A DNA stretch of 64,000 bases from Pictodentalium vernedei (GCA_031216915.1 CM062289.1:395462674-395526673), one strand, 5' to 3'. Positions 29,067-40,829 are shown, counted from the first letter of the stretch. A program made the numbers and translations. Notes: a model not told the origin generated them from the sequence alone.

Positions 29067-29857
29067 GCTCACTTTTCAGACGATATTAAAAAAATGAGTC
29101 TCCTGGAACTTTCTTCTTTGACAGGATGTAAAACAGCAAGAACAAGAAAACATTTTGTGCAAACACAAGTACGCGTTAAAATGCCCATGAAAACACTATT
29201 TTGTGCATATATCATACAATCTCTTTGAATTTGAACATACAAGAAACATTCTGTGAACAAAGTTGAATCTCTCTCACTAAAGGAAGGTGAATACCACATC
29301 TCAAAGCACTGTGACTGATGATTCACAATAAATTCCAGGCTCTGGGGGTTAATATCTTCAATTGAAAACATTTGAAAGGCCACACCTCACACACACAACC
29401 CCCCCCCCCCCCCCCCCCCTTAAAAGACCTGTTTTTTTTTTAAAAATCGTACGAAACTCGACTTGGGACAAAATTCCCGTACTGAGGTGATTTTGAGAGG
29501 AACTGCCCCGCACCATCTCCAGGTACTGTCAGTGGTGATTCTCGAAAATTCTTTTTAAAGAATTTCACGCTTATTGGACAGGGAGGAACAGGGCTACACT
29601 TTGGGGGTTAAGATCTACATTCAAAACACCTTGGAAAACTACCCCACCCCTCCACACAAAATAAACAAAGCAAAATGCTTAAATGTAGGCTACAGGCATA
29701 TTGCAAATTAGGCAGAAATATTCGCACAGACATCTCATCTAATATAATCGAGAGTGGATGTATCGTATAACAAAAATGGTTTTAAAAAGTACTTCGAAGT
29801 TTGGAGGTGGTAAAACACAACAGAAATATTGATAACATTGAACATGGTGAATCCCAG
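29067..29857. other. No gene seen
   Basis: Unassigned, with a poly(C) run at about 29400-29419. Confidence 0.45.
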
Positions 29858-30081
29858 TTAACCCTTTCAACACTGGTGGTATCTTCTATGCCAGTTAAAT
29901 GGCAGAAATTGGAAGAGTCCATATCTATTATTTGGGGGTAGAGCAATTAATATTAAGGGCTGCATGTTGAAAATATTAATTGTTCTACCACACGTTCAAT
30001 AAGTAGCCATCCTACTTAATGAAATTATGACGTATTGTGTTGCTAGACCGGAAAAGTAGTCTCTCGTGTTGAAAGAGTTAA
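29858..30081. mobile_element. TTAA MITE, family F
   Basis: Termini TTAACCCTTTCAACACTGG / CGTGTTGAAAGAGTTAA are inverse. The core is GTAGAGCAATTAATATT / AATATTAATTGTTCTAC. One copy only. Confidence 0.72.
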
Positions 30082-30680
30082 ATAACATTTAATTCCGCAT
30101 ATTTGTGGATCCAGGATATATATGTATATATTGTTCCATTTTGGGGTTTTCCAAGTCAATTGAATCGACCTGAAAATTCACTACTGCATGATCTGGGGCA
30201 ATTATCATCCCAATATACACGCACACATGCATGCTAAATAAAGTACTGAATATCAAAACAAAAAAAAAAGAAATAAAAAGCTTCTATTAAATAACGCTAG
30301 TTTTGAAATTTGATTTGTGTAAAGTGCATTTGAGAACTTCCTTCACTTCATAAAAAGGATGCCAAAGGCAATAAAATAGACATCCCATGCTTGGAACATC
30401 AGAGATACATTTCCTGTGATGGCATTTAAATAAATATTGACTGATAGAGAAAATTACAGTCACCAGTCAAATGTGCTATAGAGACGAGAAAAAAAATCAA
30501 AGAAATTCAGACCATATAAGATATTTTATAAATGTAAATGAATGTTGATGGAAATTAGTTCATCTTAACCATATCCATTTCAAAACCAAATTAATTTCAA
30601 CCGTTTATTCGCAGCAGGGAATACTTTCAGAATGCACATAATCGGTAGGCTTCTAAATCTCCTATATCTAGTTTTCTAAC
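30082..30680. other. No gene seen
   Basis: AT-rich, apparently single-copy within the window. Confidence 0.45.
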
Positions 30681-30765
30681 TTAACCCTTTACCCAATGCT
30701 GATCAAAATTTATTATTCTAAATATTATATTTTCAAATTTTTCAAAAAAATGTCAACAAAGCCAT

Positions 30766-31285
30766 TGTTTATTGGTGTTTTAACCCTTTACCCAACGAAT
30801 CGGCCGCATCTGCGCGGGTAATATGCAAATTCAGCAGTTGAAAAAATATTATTTTTCAAAAAATTTCAACAAAACCATATCATGTGACCCCCTCGTTGGA
30901 GTCACGTGATATGGTTTTGTTGAAATATTTTGAAAAATTTGAAAAAATGATATTTAAAATAATAAGTTTTGATGTCGTCTGCGTTGGGTAAAGAGTTAAG
31001 GCACATACTTATGCACAATGGCTAATCATGACCGTGACAGTTTTACGGGAGGAGGAAGCCGGAGAACCCAGAGAGAACCACCGAGCAACGACAAGCAGCT
31101 GCCAGCTCCCCAACATCATAACTCTGCACTCTAGCACAGGCAGGGTTAGACTGATTGAAGACATGCACACCATCGACGTGCAGTACGCCTTACTACACAG
31201 CGTCATCGTGCCCCCATGTGGACAATCGGGGTTAAGTGCCTTGTCCAAGGACACAACGCGGGATTCCAAATCGATCGCTCAGAAG
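30766..31285 (-). mobile_element. tRNA-derived SINE inside a MITE, itself hit by a MITE
   Basis: Flanks CAACAAAGCCAT / CAACAAAACCAT (30754-30765 and 31286-31297). The tail TTTATTGGTGTT is cut by a family A MITE at its TTAA and resumes as GGCACATACTTATGCACAA. The head is truncated after GTGTCCTTGGACAAGGCACT (minus strand). Confidence 0.87.
30780..30999 (-). mobile_element. TTAA MITE, family A (copy 11), third nesting level
   Basis: Complete ends, but the hairpin centre is deleted: GACCCCCTCGTTGGA joins straight to GTCACGTGAT. TTAA flanks. It uses the same SINE TTAA as the family B copy at 5446. Confidence 0.9.
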
Positions 31286-31454
31286 CAACAAAACCATATC
31301 ATGTGATCCCTTATTGGAACAAACTCATCAAGCTCGTCCCAGTGAGGGGTAACATGATTTGGTTTTGTTGAAATTTTGTGAATTTTGTTTTTATAATTTT
31401 CCGAATTTGCATATTATGCATGCAGATGTGGCCAATTGGTAAGATATAGGGTTA

Positions 31455-31945
31455 GCCTCCATTTACAAGACAGGAATTGAGATATGACATTTGGAAAGTA
31501 AACTTACTGTACATGTGAGGGAAGTTATATGTTCCTCATATTATGACTTGTGTGAATCCAGTAAGGACCTCTCTGTCATTGCTTCCACACATGTGATTTC
31601 CACCTATCAGGAACAAGCTTATTTTACAAGACAGGGATTGAGATAAGACATATATTTTTCAATTAGCACAAAATTTGGACTATTACTTAGGATTTGCATG
31701 TCAACTTTTCGAACCATGAAAAACACACATCCCAAGAAAAATTGCTTTGGTTCCATTGCATCATATATTTTCAGACTCATAGATTCTGAATTTGTCAAAA
31801 AGTGAATTTGCACCCAAGTAGGAGATAGAACCTTTTGAAACTTACCAATGACATGCTACGGGCAAGGAATACTTTGGAGTCCATTATCAGAAAGACATTA
31901 AACCTTTTAACCCCTTATGAAAGCAGACGATATCAAAATGTTTTG
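31455..31945. other. No gene; MITE scrap at the end
   Basis: Unassigned. Bases 31915-31940 (TTTTAACCCCTTATGAAAGC, GACGATATCAAAATG) look like a fragment of a family A/B MITE end fused to family E. Confidence 0.45.
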
Positions 31946-32125
31946 CATAGCAGGGTACCATCACTAAATTTACCCTCTGTGAACCTCAATCTGAATTAGG
32001 GTCTCAAAACTAAACAGAAAGAGGTACCCAGAGGGTAAATTTGTCCACTGTATGGGATAGCATCATCAAATTCACCCTCTGGGGACCTCTTTCTGCAAAT
32101 GTCAGACTGCTTATTTTCAGGCCTG
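31946..32125. mobile_element. hAT-type MITE, family E (copy 2), left end missing
   Basis: From GCATAGCAGGGTACCATC to CTGCTTATTTTCAGGCCTG it matches the copy at 28118. The left terminus is replaced by the preceding scrap. Confidence 0.8.
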
Positions 32126-32390
32126 CTTCTCGGGGTTATTTCACAAAAATTCATGGCTTTTCAAGGCCACCCATCTATTTTCAAGGCTTTCATGGCCTTG
32201 AACTGCTCTAAGTCAAATTCAAGACTATCCCGAAATTCAAGGCCCATGGGAACCTATCCCTTATATCTGAAGGCATGCGATTTTGGTGTGAATATGAGGG
32301 AAATCTATCCTCTTCTTAAAATTAAACCTTTCCCCTCCTTAACTCTTTGTTTTAGTAAATGTAATTACAATGAAAGTGTCAATGACACTG

Positions 32391-33886
32391 TAGCTCAACT
32401 TGACAAACTTGAACTTGGTAAGTTATAAATGAAATGGCAAAATTGAAGATCATTGGGACCAATGTCAGTTTTTTGCCAGTGGCAACATTTTTTGACAGAA
32501 ACCGAAGAAAATCGATAGCTCTCATCTAGAGGCCTCCCCAAACAAGCATGCCAGATTTCAAAGCAATCCGATCTTAAATGTGCCCTGTAGGGTGTACAAA
32601 AGGGAAATATTGTGGTCTGACTAGACTAAATTCTAAGAACGTTGGTCGTGGCAACATTTTTTGACGGAAATGGAAGAAAATCGATAGCTCCCATCTAGAG
32701 GTCACCGTAAATAAGCATACCAGGTTTCAAAGCAATCTAATCATAAATGAGCCCTGTAGGGTGAGCCAAAGGGAAATATTGTGGTCTGACTAAACTAAGT
32801 TCTAAGAATGTTGGCTGCGGCAACATTTTTTGATGGAAATTGAAGAAAATCGATAGCTCCCATCTAGAGGTCACCCCAAACAAGCATGAAAGGTTTCAAA
32901 GCAATCCGATCATAAGTGTGCCCTGTAGGGTGTACCAAAGGGAAATATCGAGTCTACTGACTAAACCAAGTTCTAAGAACGTTGGCCGTGGCAACATTTT
33001 TTGATGGAAATTGAACAAAATCGATAGCTCCCATCTAGAGGTCTCCCCAAACAAGCATACCAGGTTTCAAAGCAATCAAATCATAAATGTGCCCTGTAGG
33101 GTGTGCCAAAGGGAAATATTGTGGTCTGACTAAACTGAGTTCTAAAAACATTGGCCGCGGCAACATTTTTTGATGGAAATTGAAGAAAATCGATAGCTCC
33201 CATCTAGATGTCACCCCAAACAAGCATGCCAGGTTTCAAAGCAATCCGATCATAAATGTACCCTGTAGGGTGTGCCAAAGGGAAATATTGAGTCTTCTGA
33301 CTAAACTAAGTTCGAAGAACGTTGGTCGCGGCAACATTTTTTGACAGAAATTGAAGAAAATCGATAGCTCCCATCTAGAGGTCTCCCCAAACAAGCATAC
33401 CAGGTTTCAAAGCAATCTGATAATAAATGGGCCCTGTAGGGTGTGCCAAAGGGAAATATTGAGGTCTGACTAAACTAAGTTCTACGAACATTGGCCGTGG
33501 CAACATCTTTTGCCGGAAATTGAAGAAAATCGATAGCTCCCATCTAGAGGTCACCCTAAATAAGCATACCAGGTTTCAAAGCAATCAAATCATAAATGTG
33601 CCCTGTAGGGTGTGCCAAAGGGAAATATTGTGGTTTGACTAAACTAAGTTCTAAGAACGTTGGCCGCGGCAACATTTTTTGACGGAAATTGAAGAAAATC
33701 GATAGCTCCCATCTAGAGGTCACCCCAAACAAGCATAAGAAGTTTCAAAGTAATCTGATCATAAATGCGACCTGTGGGGTGTGCCAAAGGAAATTGTGGA
33801 CGTACGTACTAACGTACGTATGTACGTACGCCGACGGACGAGAAGTGATGGCAATAGCTCAGCTTGACTTTGTAAAGTTGAGCTAA
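32391..33886 (+). mobile_element. Pearl-like tandem-repeat element, family P2, eight units
   Basis: Starts TAGCTCAACTTGACAAACTTG (partial). It has eight units of about 169 bp, each with GGCAACATTTTTTGACGGAA, AAAATCGATAGCTCCCATCT and CCCTGTAGGGTG, starting near 32481, 32650, 32820, 32990, 33160, 33330, 33500 and 33668. A short ACGT/GACG-rich stretch (33805-33840) follows. The end is the hairpin AGCTCAGCTTGAC..GTAAAGTTGAGCT finishing CTAA, inverse to the 5' end. No sequence similarity to P1, but the same layout. Confidence 0.82.
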
Positions 33887-33899
33887 AAATGGACAGCTA

Positions 33900-34107
33900 G
33901 AACTATTCACAAAACTCACCATTCAAACTGTATTCTTTTTCACATTTTTGCCCGATAAACATAGTTAATGTCCCCTCATTGGAACGAGCCCATGTAGCTC
34001 ATTCCAATGGTGTGTCATAAACAGTGTTTTTGAGACCAACATGAAATTTTTTTAGAAATTCAAGAACTTTTTCTAAAAGTGTCGTCTGCTATTTGTTTCA
34101 GGTAAAT
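33900..34107 (+). mobile_element. MITE family B, 5'-lacking copy
   Basis: CTATTCACAAAACTCACCATT ... GTGTCGTCTGCTATTTG matches the body of family B, with a decayed core (GAGCCCATGTAGCTC). The left end is displaced by the P2 element, which may have inserted into it (TTAACTCTTTG at about 32339 could be the displaced end). Confidence 0.65.
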
Positions 34108-34635
34108 GAAAAAAATAATAGTGTAGGCCCATGCGAATATTTGATTTTTTGAGTTGAAGTTGATCAACAAATTCAAGTCGAAAATAAAATCACGAATATA
34201 AAAATCGAATATGAAAAAAACTTATCAAGAAATGCCTCGGTACATGTACATTAGTACATTTACTACTGGCTAAATTGTCAAAACAACTTGAGAAATTGAG
34301 TGCGAACTGCAAGCATGCATCGTCAACATGGAACTTATAGTGTATTACCATTGTCATTTGGAATCGTGCATGTCGCCTGATTCCAAATGACATCAGTAAT
34401 ACACTCATATTTTACAGTGGATAAAGTCACGGCTACATACACGTGTAATACATGTAAGACTTCGTACAAAACTCAAACGACAGGGACTACATCTCACCTC
34501 TGGTACACTTCAGTAAGATGCATCCATCGCTTCATAAGGAAAACTGGACAATGCTAAGCTTAAAGTCAAGAAGGGAGCAAAGCAATTACAGGTACATACA
34601 GAAACTGGAAATATTGCATACCAAACCACACTTGG

Positions 34636-35443
34636 CAGGCCTTTAAATTCTTCCCAACTAACGACAGTAAACCCTGTGCCCAAATAAGATGATTGCGCCC
34701 AAATTATGCGGAGTTTGAAACTTTTCCCAAACTTTTTCCAAAGTGTTTCAGCAATATACAGTTTGGCCAGGTTTCCCTGATGCTTGGAGTATAGCTTACA
34801 GCTTACCTTCGCATCAAACAATGCAACAGATAAGGCCACATAAAGTAGATGTTCTGTTTCTCAGGCCAAGTTTTGTAAAATTGCATGCGGGCGGGAGTTT
34901 TTTTTATTTTATATTAATTATTTTTGTAATGTGAGCATGTGGCAGCCAAAAGGACCATGCGGGAGGGCCTGAGAAACAGATTTTTAATTTTATTAAGCCT
35001 AAATAATTTTTTTAAAAACCCACAGTTCGCCACAGAAAAGCAATCGGAGTCGACAGTATCATATACGACACTATCGACAGCGATTGCTTTTCTGTGGCGA
35101 ATTCTATATGATCATGCACTTAAAGTTTTAGATCTATTATATTCATGTTTGTGGCATTTCTCAGTAAATGCCATGCATAATTTACATTCAAATACAAGTT
35201 TGGCTCGACACTGGGAAACTAAGAAGACTTCTCGAGTTAGTCAAGTAAACTTACATCAAAGGGTGGTGGGAAGCAGTGATACTGTGAAGACCTATAACAA
35301 GGGGTTGTAAACTATCATTTTAAGAGGTGGGACCAAAAACCTAAAACAGACGCCAAGAAGAAAATACCGGTGCTTTTTCTCCAACCATGCAGGCCACATC
35401 CATATTTGCCATTGTGCCCAAATTAGACTGATCTAAAGGTCTG
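34636..35443. mobile_element. Nested hAT-type element, CAGGCCTTTA termini, 8-bp TSD
   Basis: CAGGCCTTTAAATT / TCTAAAGGTCTG, flanked by ACACTTGG (34628-34635 and 35444-35451). Contains a Harbinger-like MITE at 34834 and a hairpin at about 35030-35100 (CACAGAAAAGCAATCG / CGATTGCTTTTCTGTG). Confidence 0.85.
34834..34999. mobile_element. Harbinger-like MITE (copy 2), internally deleted
   Basis: GGCCACATAAAGTAGATG ... TTTATTAAGCC with TAA on both sides (34831-34833 and 35000-35002). Keeps CTGTTTCTCAGGCC and its inverse, but the central TTTGCAATGC hairpin is gone. Confidence 0.85.
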
Positions 35444-35788
35444 ACACTTGGACACCTAGTTTCGGCAAACTTGGTTCGAAGTCAATGTTCGGTCGACTCA
35501 AACATTTTTTTGGCAAGTTCGAGTCGAAAGTCGAGTCAAAGAAAAATCCATATTCGCAGAGACCTAAAATAGTGTCTGCACAAACACATGCCATCACATC
35601 AATGATTCATTTTAGATATGCACCATTGTATATACACACCTGTGACACACCTTATTTTTAGTTAAGGTACACTTTTTTAAACAGTCAACAAATCAATATC
35701 TCAGTCAAATGTGTTCAATGTTCTATTGAGAGATTTAAACATGAATTATAAGTTTAAAAGGACAGAGGTCCCAAAATTACTTATTTAA

Positions 35789-36191
35789 GGCCTAAAAAAT
35801 TAAAAAATCTGTTCCTCAGGCCCTCCCACATGGTCCTTTTGGCTGCCGCATGCTCTCTTTTTATAAGCAATTTAAACTTAAAAAAATTAAAATTAAATGG
35901 TTTATGTCTGATATTTTACCCAAGTTAAAAAGTTTCATGAATTTGTCCCTTGAGTGCAAGAAGGCTTTGCAATGCTTTAGCATTGCAAAGCCTTCTTGCA
36001 CTCAAGGGATAAAATACACCATCACCCATGCTATACTGTAGATTATGAGGCCTAAAAATTGAACCAAGAACATGAACTTTTAATGGCAAAGAAGAAATTA
36101 CTGAAATAAAAATTAAAATAAAAAAAACGCTCGCCCGCATGCAATCTTACAAATAATGGCCTGAGAAACAGAAGATCTACTTTGTGTGGCC
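35789..36191. mobile_element. Harbinger-like MITE (copy 3), inverted orientation
   Basis: GGCCTAAAAAATTAAAAAATC ... CTACTTTGTGTGGCC (partial), TAA on both sides (35786-35788 and 36192-36194). The full AAGGCTTTGCAATGC hairpin is present. Confidence 0.9.
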
Positions 36192-36306
36192 TAATGTGTC
36201 TAATATTTTTTTTCGATCAACATTTTTCAGTAATTTAGAGATTTCTACCAACTAGCTGCATGAACTGATATAGTAAAGCCACATGTAATCAAATCAAACC
36301 AACTGC

Positions 36307-36886
36307 TAGGGCTGCACGATACTCAAAAATGAATACTGGGATCGGTATTCAAAAACAAACCGCGATATATATATATATATATATATCGAAAACTGCTCAG
36401 ATATATGAACATAGGTACCATAATCGAGACTTGAGGCACCATGGTCGGAACGAAGAAGCATGCCTTGATGATGCGGTTCAAAAAAACATTTACCCAACTC
36501 AGACGATATCAAAATTTAGTTTTTTAAAAATCAGTTTATCAGATTTTCCCCCAAAACAATATCATGTAACCCCCTCATTGGAACGAGCTTAACAAGGTCG
36601 TTCCAATGAGGGGGTCACATGATATAGTTTTGTAGAAATTTTTAAAAATTATTTTATCAAGTAGGGAATTTGTATATTACGTGGGCACACGCAGACGATT
36701 CCTTGGGTAAAGGGACAATATTATTCAATTGGGGCTACAGTTAAAAACTCAAGCCATCTTGAAAATTAAATTGTGGATAAATAAATCATGACGATAAACC
36801 GATATTTTTGTAATTACACCGGTATTCAATCGATACTGGTTTGAATACCAGTATATATCGGTTTATCGATATACCGTGCAGCCCTA
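36307..36886. mobile_element. hAT-type MITE, TAGGGCTGCACGATA termini
   Basis: TAGGGCTGCACGATA / TACCGTGCAGCCCTA. Flanks CCAACTGC / CCAACCGC (36299-36306 and 36887-36894, one mismatch). Holds an (AT)n run at 36365-36384 and a family A MITE at 36488. No ORF. Confidence 0.9.
36488..36717 (+). mobile_element. MITE family A (copy 12), eroded ends
   Basis: TTTACCCAACTCAGACGATA ... TTGGGTAAAGGG with a core around GAACGAGCTTAACAAGG. The flanking TTAA is no longer recognisable. Inserted in the hAT-type MITE at 36307. Confidence 0.82.
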
Positions 36887-37037
36887 CCAACCGCCACCAG
36901 TTTATAGACAACACATCAATAAAAATATTATCATAGTCTATTATTTCTACAAATCATTCTAAAATCAGTGCAAGATATATCACTTCTTTGAACTACAAAA
37001 TGTACCTGGAAAAAATTTAATGTTCATCATATATATT

Positions 37038-37203
37038 TTAACCCTTTACCTAACAAGCCTCTGCCACATGCATAATACACAAATCCAGTAGAAGAAATTC
37101 TTTTTCAAAACATTTCAACAAAAACATATCATGTGACCCCCTCATTGGAACGTGCTCATCAACCTCATTCTAAGGAGGGGTTATATGATATGGTTTTGTG
37201 AAA
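37038..37203 (-). mobile_element. TTAA MITE, family A (copy 13), truncated
   Basis: TTAACCCTTTACCTAACAAG, then the stem CATATCATGTGACCCC and the inverse ATATGATATGGTTTTGTG. The right arm is lost after about 37203. Confidence 0.8.
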
Positions 37204-37258
37204 TATACTTGTTCACTATATAAGACTTCACGGAGCACCGTGGCTCAGTGGTTATGGC

Positions 37259-37511
37259 CAAACCAGAAAACAAGCAGACTGTCATCTGCAAAATGAGGTC
37301 CCCAAAGGGTGAATTTGGTGATGCTACCCTGCACAGCAGTGTAGCATCACTAAATTTACCTTCTGTGAACCTCAATCTGAATCAGGGTTTCAAAAATAAA
37401 CAGAAAGAGGTACACCGACGATAAATTGGCCCACTGTATGGGATAGCATAATCAAATTCACCCTCTGGGGACCTCATTTTGCAAATGTCAGACTGCTTAT
37501 TTTCAGGCCTG
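37259..37511. mobile_element. hAT-type MITE, family E (copy 3)
   Basis: CAAACCAGAAAACAAGCAG ... TTATTTTCAGGCCTG. Flanks GTTATGGC / GTTGTGGC, one mismatch. Inserted in the anticodon-side region of the SINE head. Confidence 0.9.
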
Positions 37512-37649
37512 GTTGTGGCACTGAACTGCAAAAGGTCCACAGTTCGATCACTGCCAGGGGCAACTGCATTGGGTCCTTGGGCAAGCCACTTAATCCTGAT
37601 TGCCCACATGGGGGCATGGTGGCACTGTGTACTAAGGCATACTGCACAT

Positions 37650-38339
37650 CAGGCTTGTCATTTTGAGGCGGGCGATCGTCCGGGCCGCAGTCACCCGCCT
37701 GAGTTCAAAATTTTGTGGACGGTAAACGTCTGCCTAACGCCAATTTCTGCGGCCCATTAATTCAGTCGAAGGCACCTCAAACGGCAATTTTCACGGATTG
37801 AAGGAGGTACATGTAACAAAAGCGCAGTTTGTAGTGTGTCGTCAACGCAGTCACCCAGAGACAGTAAGTAACTTTCCAAATATACATTACGTGATGATGT
37901 ACATCATAATTACACAAACCATATACAGTACCTGGAGAGTGAATTATCACTAAATCACCTGCAGAGTGGAGATTCCACCCAAGCAATAATTGCAAATTTG
38001 TTGCAAAGCATAACAAGCACAGGCAAAGTTTCAACCAATGGACCTCCGGGTTAAACCCGGATGTCCATTGGCTGAAACATTGCTTGTGTTTTTTGTCCAT
38101 ATGTATAAAATTTGAAAGTTATAGTTTGGATGATAACTTCATTTACTTGCATTCCACTCTCCACGTACTTTACCTTAAAATGATATTAGTTATCTACCCA
38201 GCAGACTGAAACAAAATGGCCCCCGCAAATCATAAATGACACTCCTGTGGTTATTTTAGGTGAACCCAAAATGGCCCTTCTGTGGTGATTTGAGGCAAAC
38301 CATAATGGCCCTTCTGCAATTTTCAAAATGACAAGCCTG
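37650..38339. mobile_element. TIR element, CAGGCTTGTCATTTTG termini
   Basis: CAGGCTTGTCATTTTG / CAAAATGACAAGCCTG inverted termini, flanked by GCACAT on both sides. The core is a hairpin near 38015-38085 (CAACCAATGGACCTCCGGGT / ACCCGGATGTCCATTGGCTG). The family is uncertain: hAT-like ends but only 6 bp of duplication visible. Confidence 0.85.
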
Positions 38340-38540
38340 GCACATTGAAGGTGCACCTGTCTTCAACCAATGCTAACCCTGTTTGTGTGTGGTTAGTATG
38401 TTGGGGGGTCTGACAGTTGCTCACTGTTGTTCGGTGGTTCTCTCCAGGTACTCTGGCTTCCTCCACCCGTAAAACTCTCTGACACGAGGTGACCCTGGCT
38501 GTCAAAAGTGTCATTGAATCCCAATAAATAATAATAATAC

Positions 38541-39337
38541 TGTAAGATTTCACAATGATTTACGCTAGAATTATTTGGTACATATGTTTGCTGTGTACAA
38601 GTTGAGTGTGAATTGAAACTTCTGCTGCAATCACAAAGCAACTGTTTGTTGTTCACATCACTGACTTGGAACAAATCTACCTTGTTTATTCACAAATGTG
38701 ATACATGATATTGTTCACCCATGTTTCAATATGCACAAAATGGAAACCAGTGACATATGATATATATGAAATGGATGAGGAGTTCAATTGCAAACTCACT
38801 TAGTATAGCATATAAAGTGATCAATTTAATACAACATTGCAGCAACCAGATGGTGAGAGCAAGAACACCATCAGCAACAAATTAACATGACAAGTATAAT
38901 ACTCTGATCGATAGAGACGTGCAGAAGTCGAGGCTCAAACCATCAAACCCCAGTACATAAAGTGACCAATATACCACAAGACTAAGAGATCCGGACCAAC
39001 CAGGTTGGCTGGTAAATGGCCTTTATACCTCGACCACTATACTACTCTCACATCCTTTTGCAATTCAAACCCATTGAATCACACCCCAGAGCAGCAATCG
39101 AAATATCCACCATGCTTCATCACAGCACTAACAATGCTACCTACTACTGAGGACTGGTGCATGAACAGCACCAATTTAACAGATCAAGATAGAATTGCAG
39201 GAGCTGAGGCTTAAACCAATCGACCTCTGGCACACAGAGATCAATTTACCACAACACTAAGAGATTTGGATGAACAAGGCTGGTTGGTAAATGGCCTTCA
39301 TACCTCAACTGCTACATAAGCAGGGATACTTTGTGGT
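38541..39337. other. No gene; imperfect direct repeat
   Basis: 38980-39035 and 39258-39312 share CTAAGAGAT, GGTTGG.TGGTAAATGGCC and ATACCTC.AC, a diverged duplication about 275 bp apart. The rest is unassigned. Confidence 0.55.
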
Positions 39338-40829
39338 GGTGGATGGGGGGGGGGGGGGGGGGGGGAGAGAGGGTTGTCTACAGGGGCTGAATATGGGACC
39401 CTTTCCCAATGGAATTTTTCAACCCAAAATTTCCCAATCTCAATCCCACCAAAACAAAAACCTGATTCACATTTGGTGTGCAGAACTGGGCAGAAATAAG
39501 CCTCCATAATGCCAATGGTTACCAACTCATGAAGCTTGGAAAGCATCTAACTCAAGGGCAAACAATAGGTTCTTCTTAGCCTTTAAGGCCCGATTCCGAC
39601 TTTGATCACTTTTTTACTGCAACAAACAGGTGCCCCAACAGGCAGCCTTTAGATACACTTTGAAGTTACATTCTTAGAACCTTATGGTATCGCGGAACTA
39701 AATATTGAAATTAGAGTGAACTGCCTTAAAATGTTGCACTCGGAAATGACGCAATCTCTAAAAATAAACAGCCTTGGGAAAATCCATTGTTTCAATAAAA
39801 GTTTGAAACATTCTATTGCCATCTTGCATTATTGTTGAATATTCCTGATAAAAAAGAGTGTGATTTGATGACTTTTGGACCTAAAAAATACAATTTACTT
39901 TTTGTGTGTTTTTGTAGGGAATTCCCTGAAAAATATGTGCATGTGACCGGTATTTCCCTTTGTGTCAGTTTTTCTCTCTTATTTGTTGCATGACCCCCTG
40001 TTTTCAGATCAGAAAAAGTTGTCTGAAGGGCTGTACTTGACAGAGATATTTGAATGCCAAAATTAAAGTGATGCGATCATATTTTTTTCCACCTGAACGT
40101 TATAATGGTCGCCTATGGGAAAATATTTAGTTCTGTGATACCTTATCAGTTGTTTGTAGGCAAGTCTTGGCTGCCTATACATGCAGCTAAGACATTCCTA
40201 GAACTAACTGCAAAGCCACAGAATGCAAACTGACAAAGTGTAGCAAAAATAGTAAGGTGCAATGCCACCGGTATTCCCTGCCAAGAAGTGGTTTACGAAA
40301 AAGGGGAATTCTAAGTTGAAAAAAGTGGGAAAAGGCGCATAACTCTAGAAAAAAAAATGGACAAAACCTCTCTGTTACTTGTGAATATCCTTTCCCCCAT
40401 GATGGTCTATCAGCATACCAAAGATCATTTAATTCTTAACCCACTGAGAATTTTTAAAATATTTTTCATCATATCTAGTCATGGCTGCTTCACAGCAGCC
40501 ATGACTAGATATGATGAAAAATTCATATAAATTTAACTCAAAAATCATTGGTCAAACAGATAATCCAATATGCAAGGGAGACTTTGGATAAAAGTGGTCA
40601 TATTATATTTATTTCACTGGTAACTATTCCTTGCTCTCGGCAAGAAAATCCGCCAGCAGCATGCAAGGAGTTAATTCACTGACTGAGATATGACGGTCCA
40701 AAGTTGTTACGAAAAGGATGGCCAAACGAGATACCCCATTTCTATATCCCCACAAACTTCGTTTTGGCGGGAGATAAAAACAGTTTATTAGAGATTACAG
40801 ACTACATTGATATTGATATTATACGTGAC
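39338..40829. other. No gene; poly(G), MITE-like inverted pieces
   Basis: Poly(G) at about 39344-39365. From 39575, CCTTTAAGGCCCGATTCCGAC and CAGGTGCCCCAACAGGC resemble the left part of family G (46864). Near 40157, AGGCAAGTCTTGGCTGCC matches the hairpin core shared with 27165 and 46515. Bases 40468-40522 form a clean hairpin (ATCATATCTAGTCATGGCTGC and its inverse, partial). No coding frame recognised. Confidence 0.55.

Larger units (their letters stand above)
30681..31454 (+). mobile_element. TTAA MITE, family A (copy 10), host of a SINE
   Basis: Left arm 30681-30765 (TTAACCCTTTACCCAATGC ... CAACAAAGCCAT). Right part from 31286 (CAACAAAACCATATCATGTG ... ATAGGGTTAG). The SINE lies between them with a 12-bp duplication of MITE sequence. 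Confidence 0.85.
34124..35566. mobile_element. hAT-type element with GCGAAT ends, host of nested elements
   Basis: Termini TAGGCCCATGCGAATAT / ATATTCGCAGAGACCTA. Flanks TAATAGTG / AAATAGTG (one mismatch). The ends resemble those of the host element at 20932. Contains the palindrome TTGTCATTTGGAATC / GATTCCAAATGACA near 34345-34400 and the nested element at 34636. Confidence 0.82.
37228..38540 (+). mobile_element. tRNA-derived SINE split by two MITEs
   Basis: A-box GTGGCTCAGTGGTTATGG at 37240. After a family E MITE it continues with the B-box AGTTCGATCACTG and GGGTCCTTGGGCAAGCCACT. After a second element (37650-38339) it continues with GCACATTGAAGGTGCACCTG and CTTCCTCCACCCGTAAAACT, ending in (AATA)n. 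Both insertions are therefore younger than the SINE. Confidence 0.87.

Noticed and set aside
33805..33840. ACGTACGT-rich palindromes as a regulatory site
   Set aside because: They occupy the position of the microsatellite tail in the P2 element and are better explained as that.
32391..33886. Regularly spaced repeats that could suggest a CRISPR array
   Set aside because: Units are about 169 bp and contiguous, with no unique spacers, and the DNA is eukaryotic; it is a tandem-repeat element.
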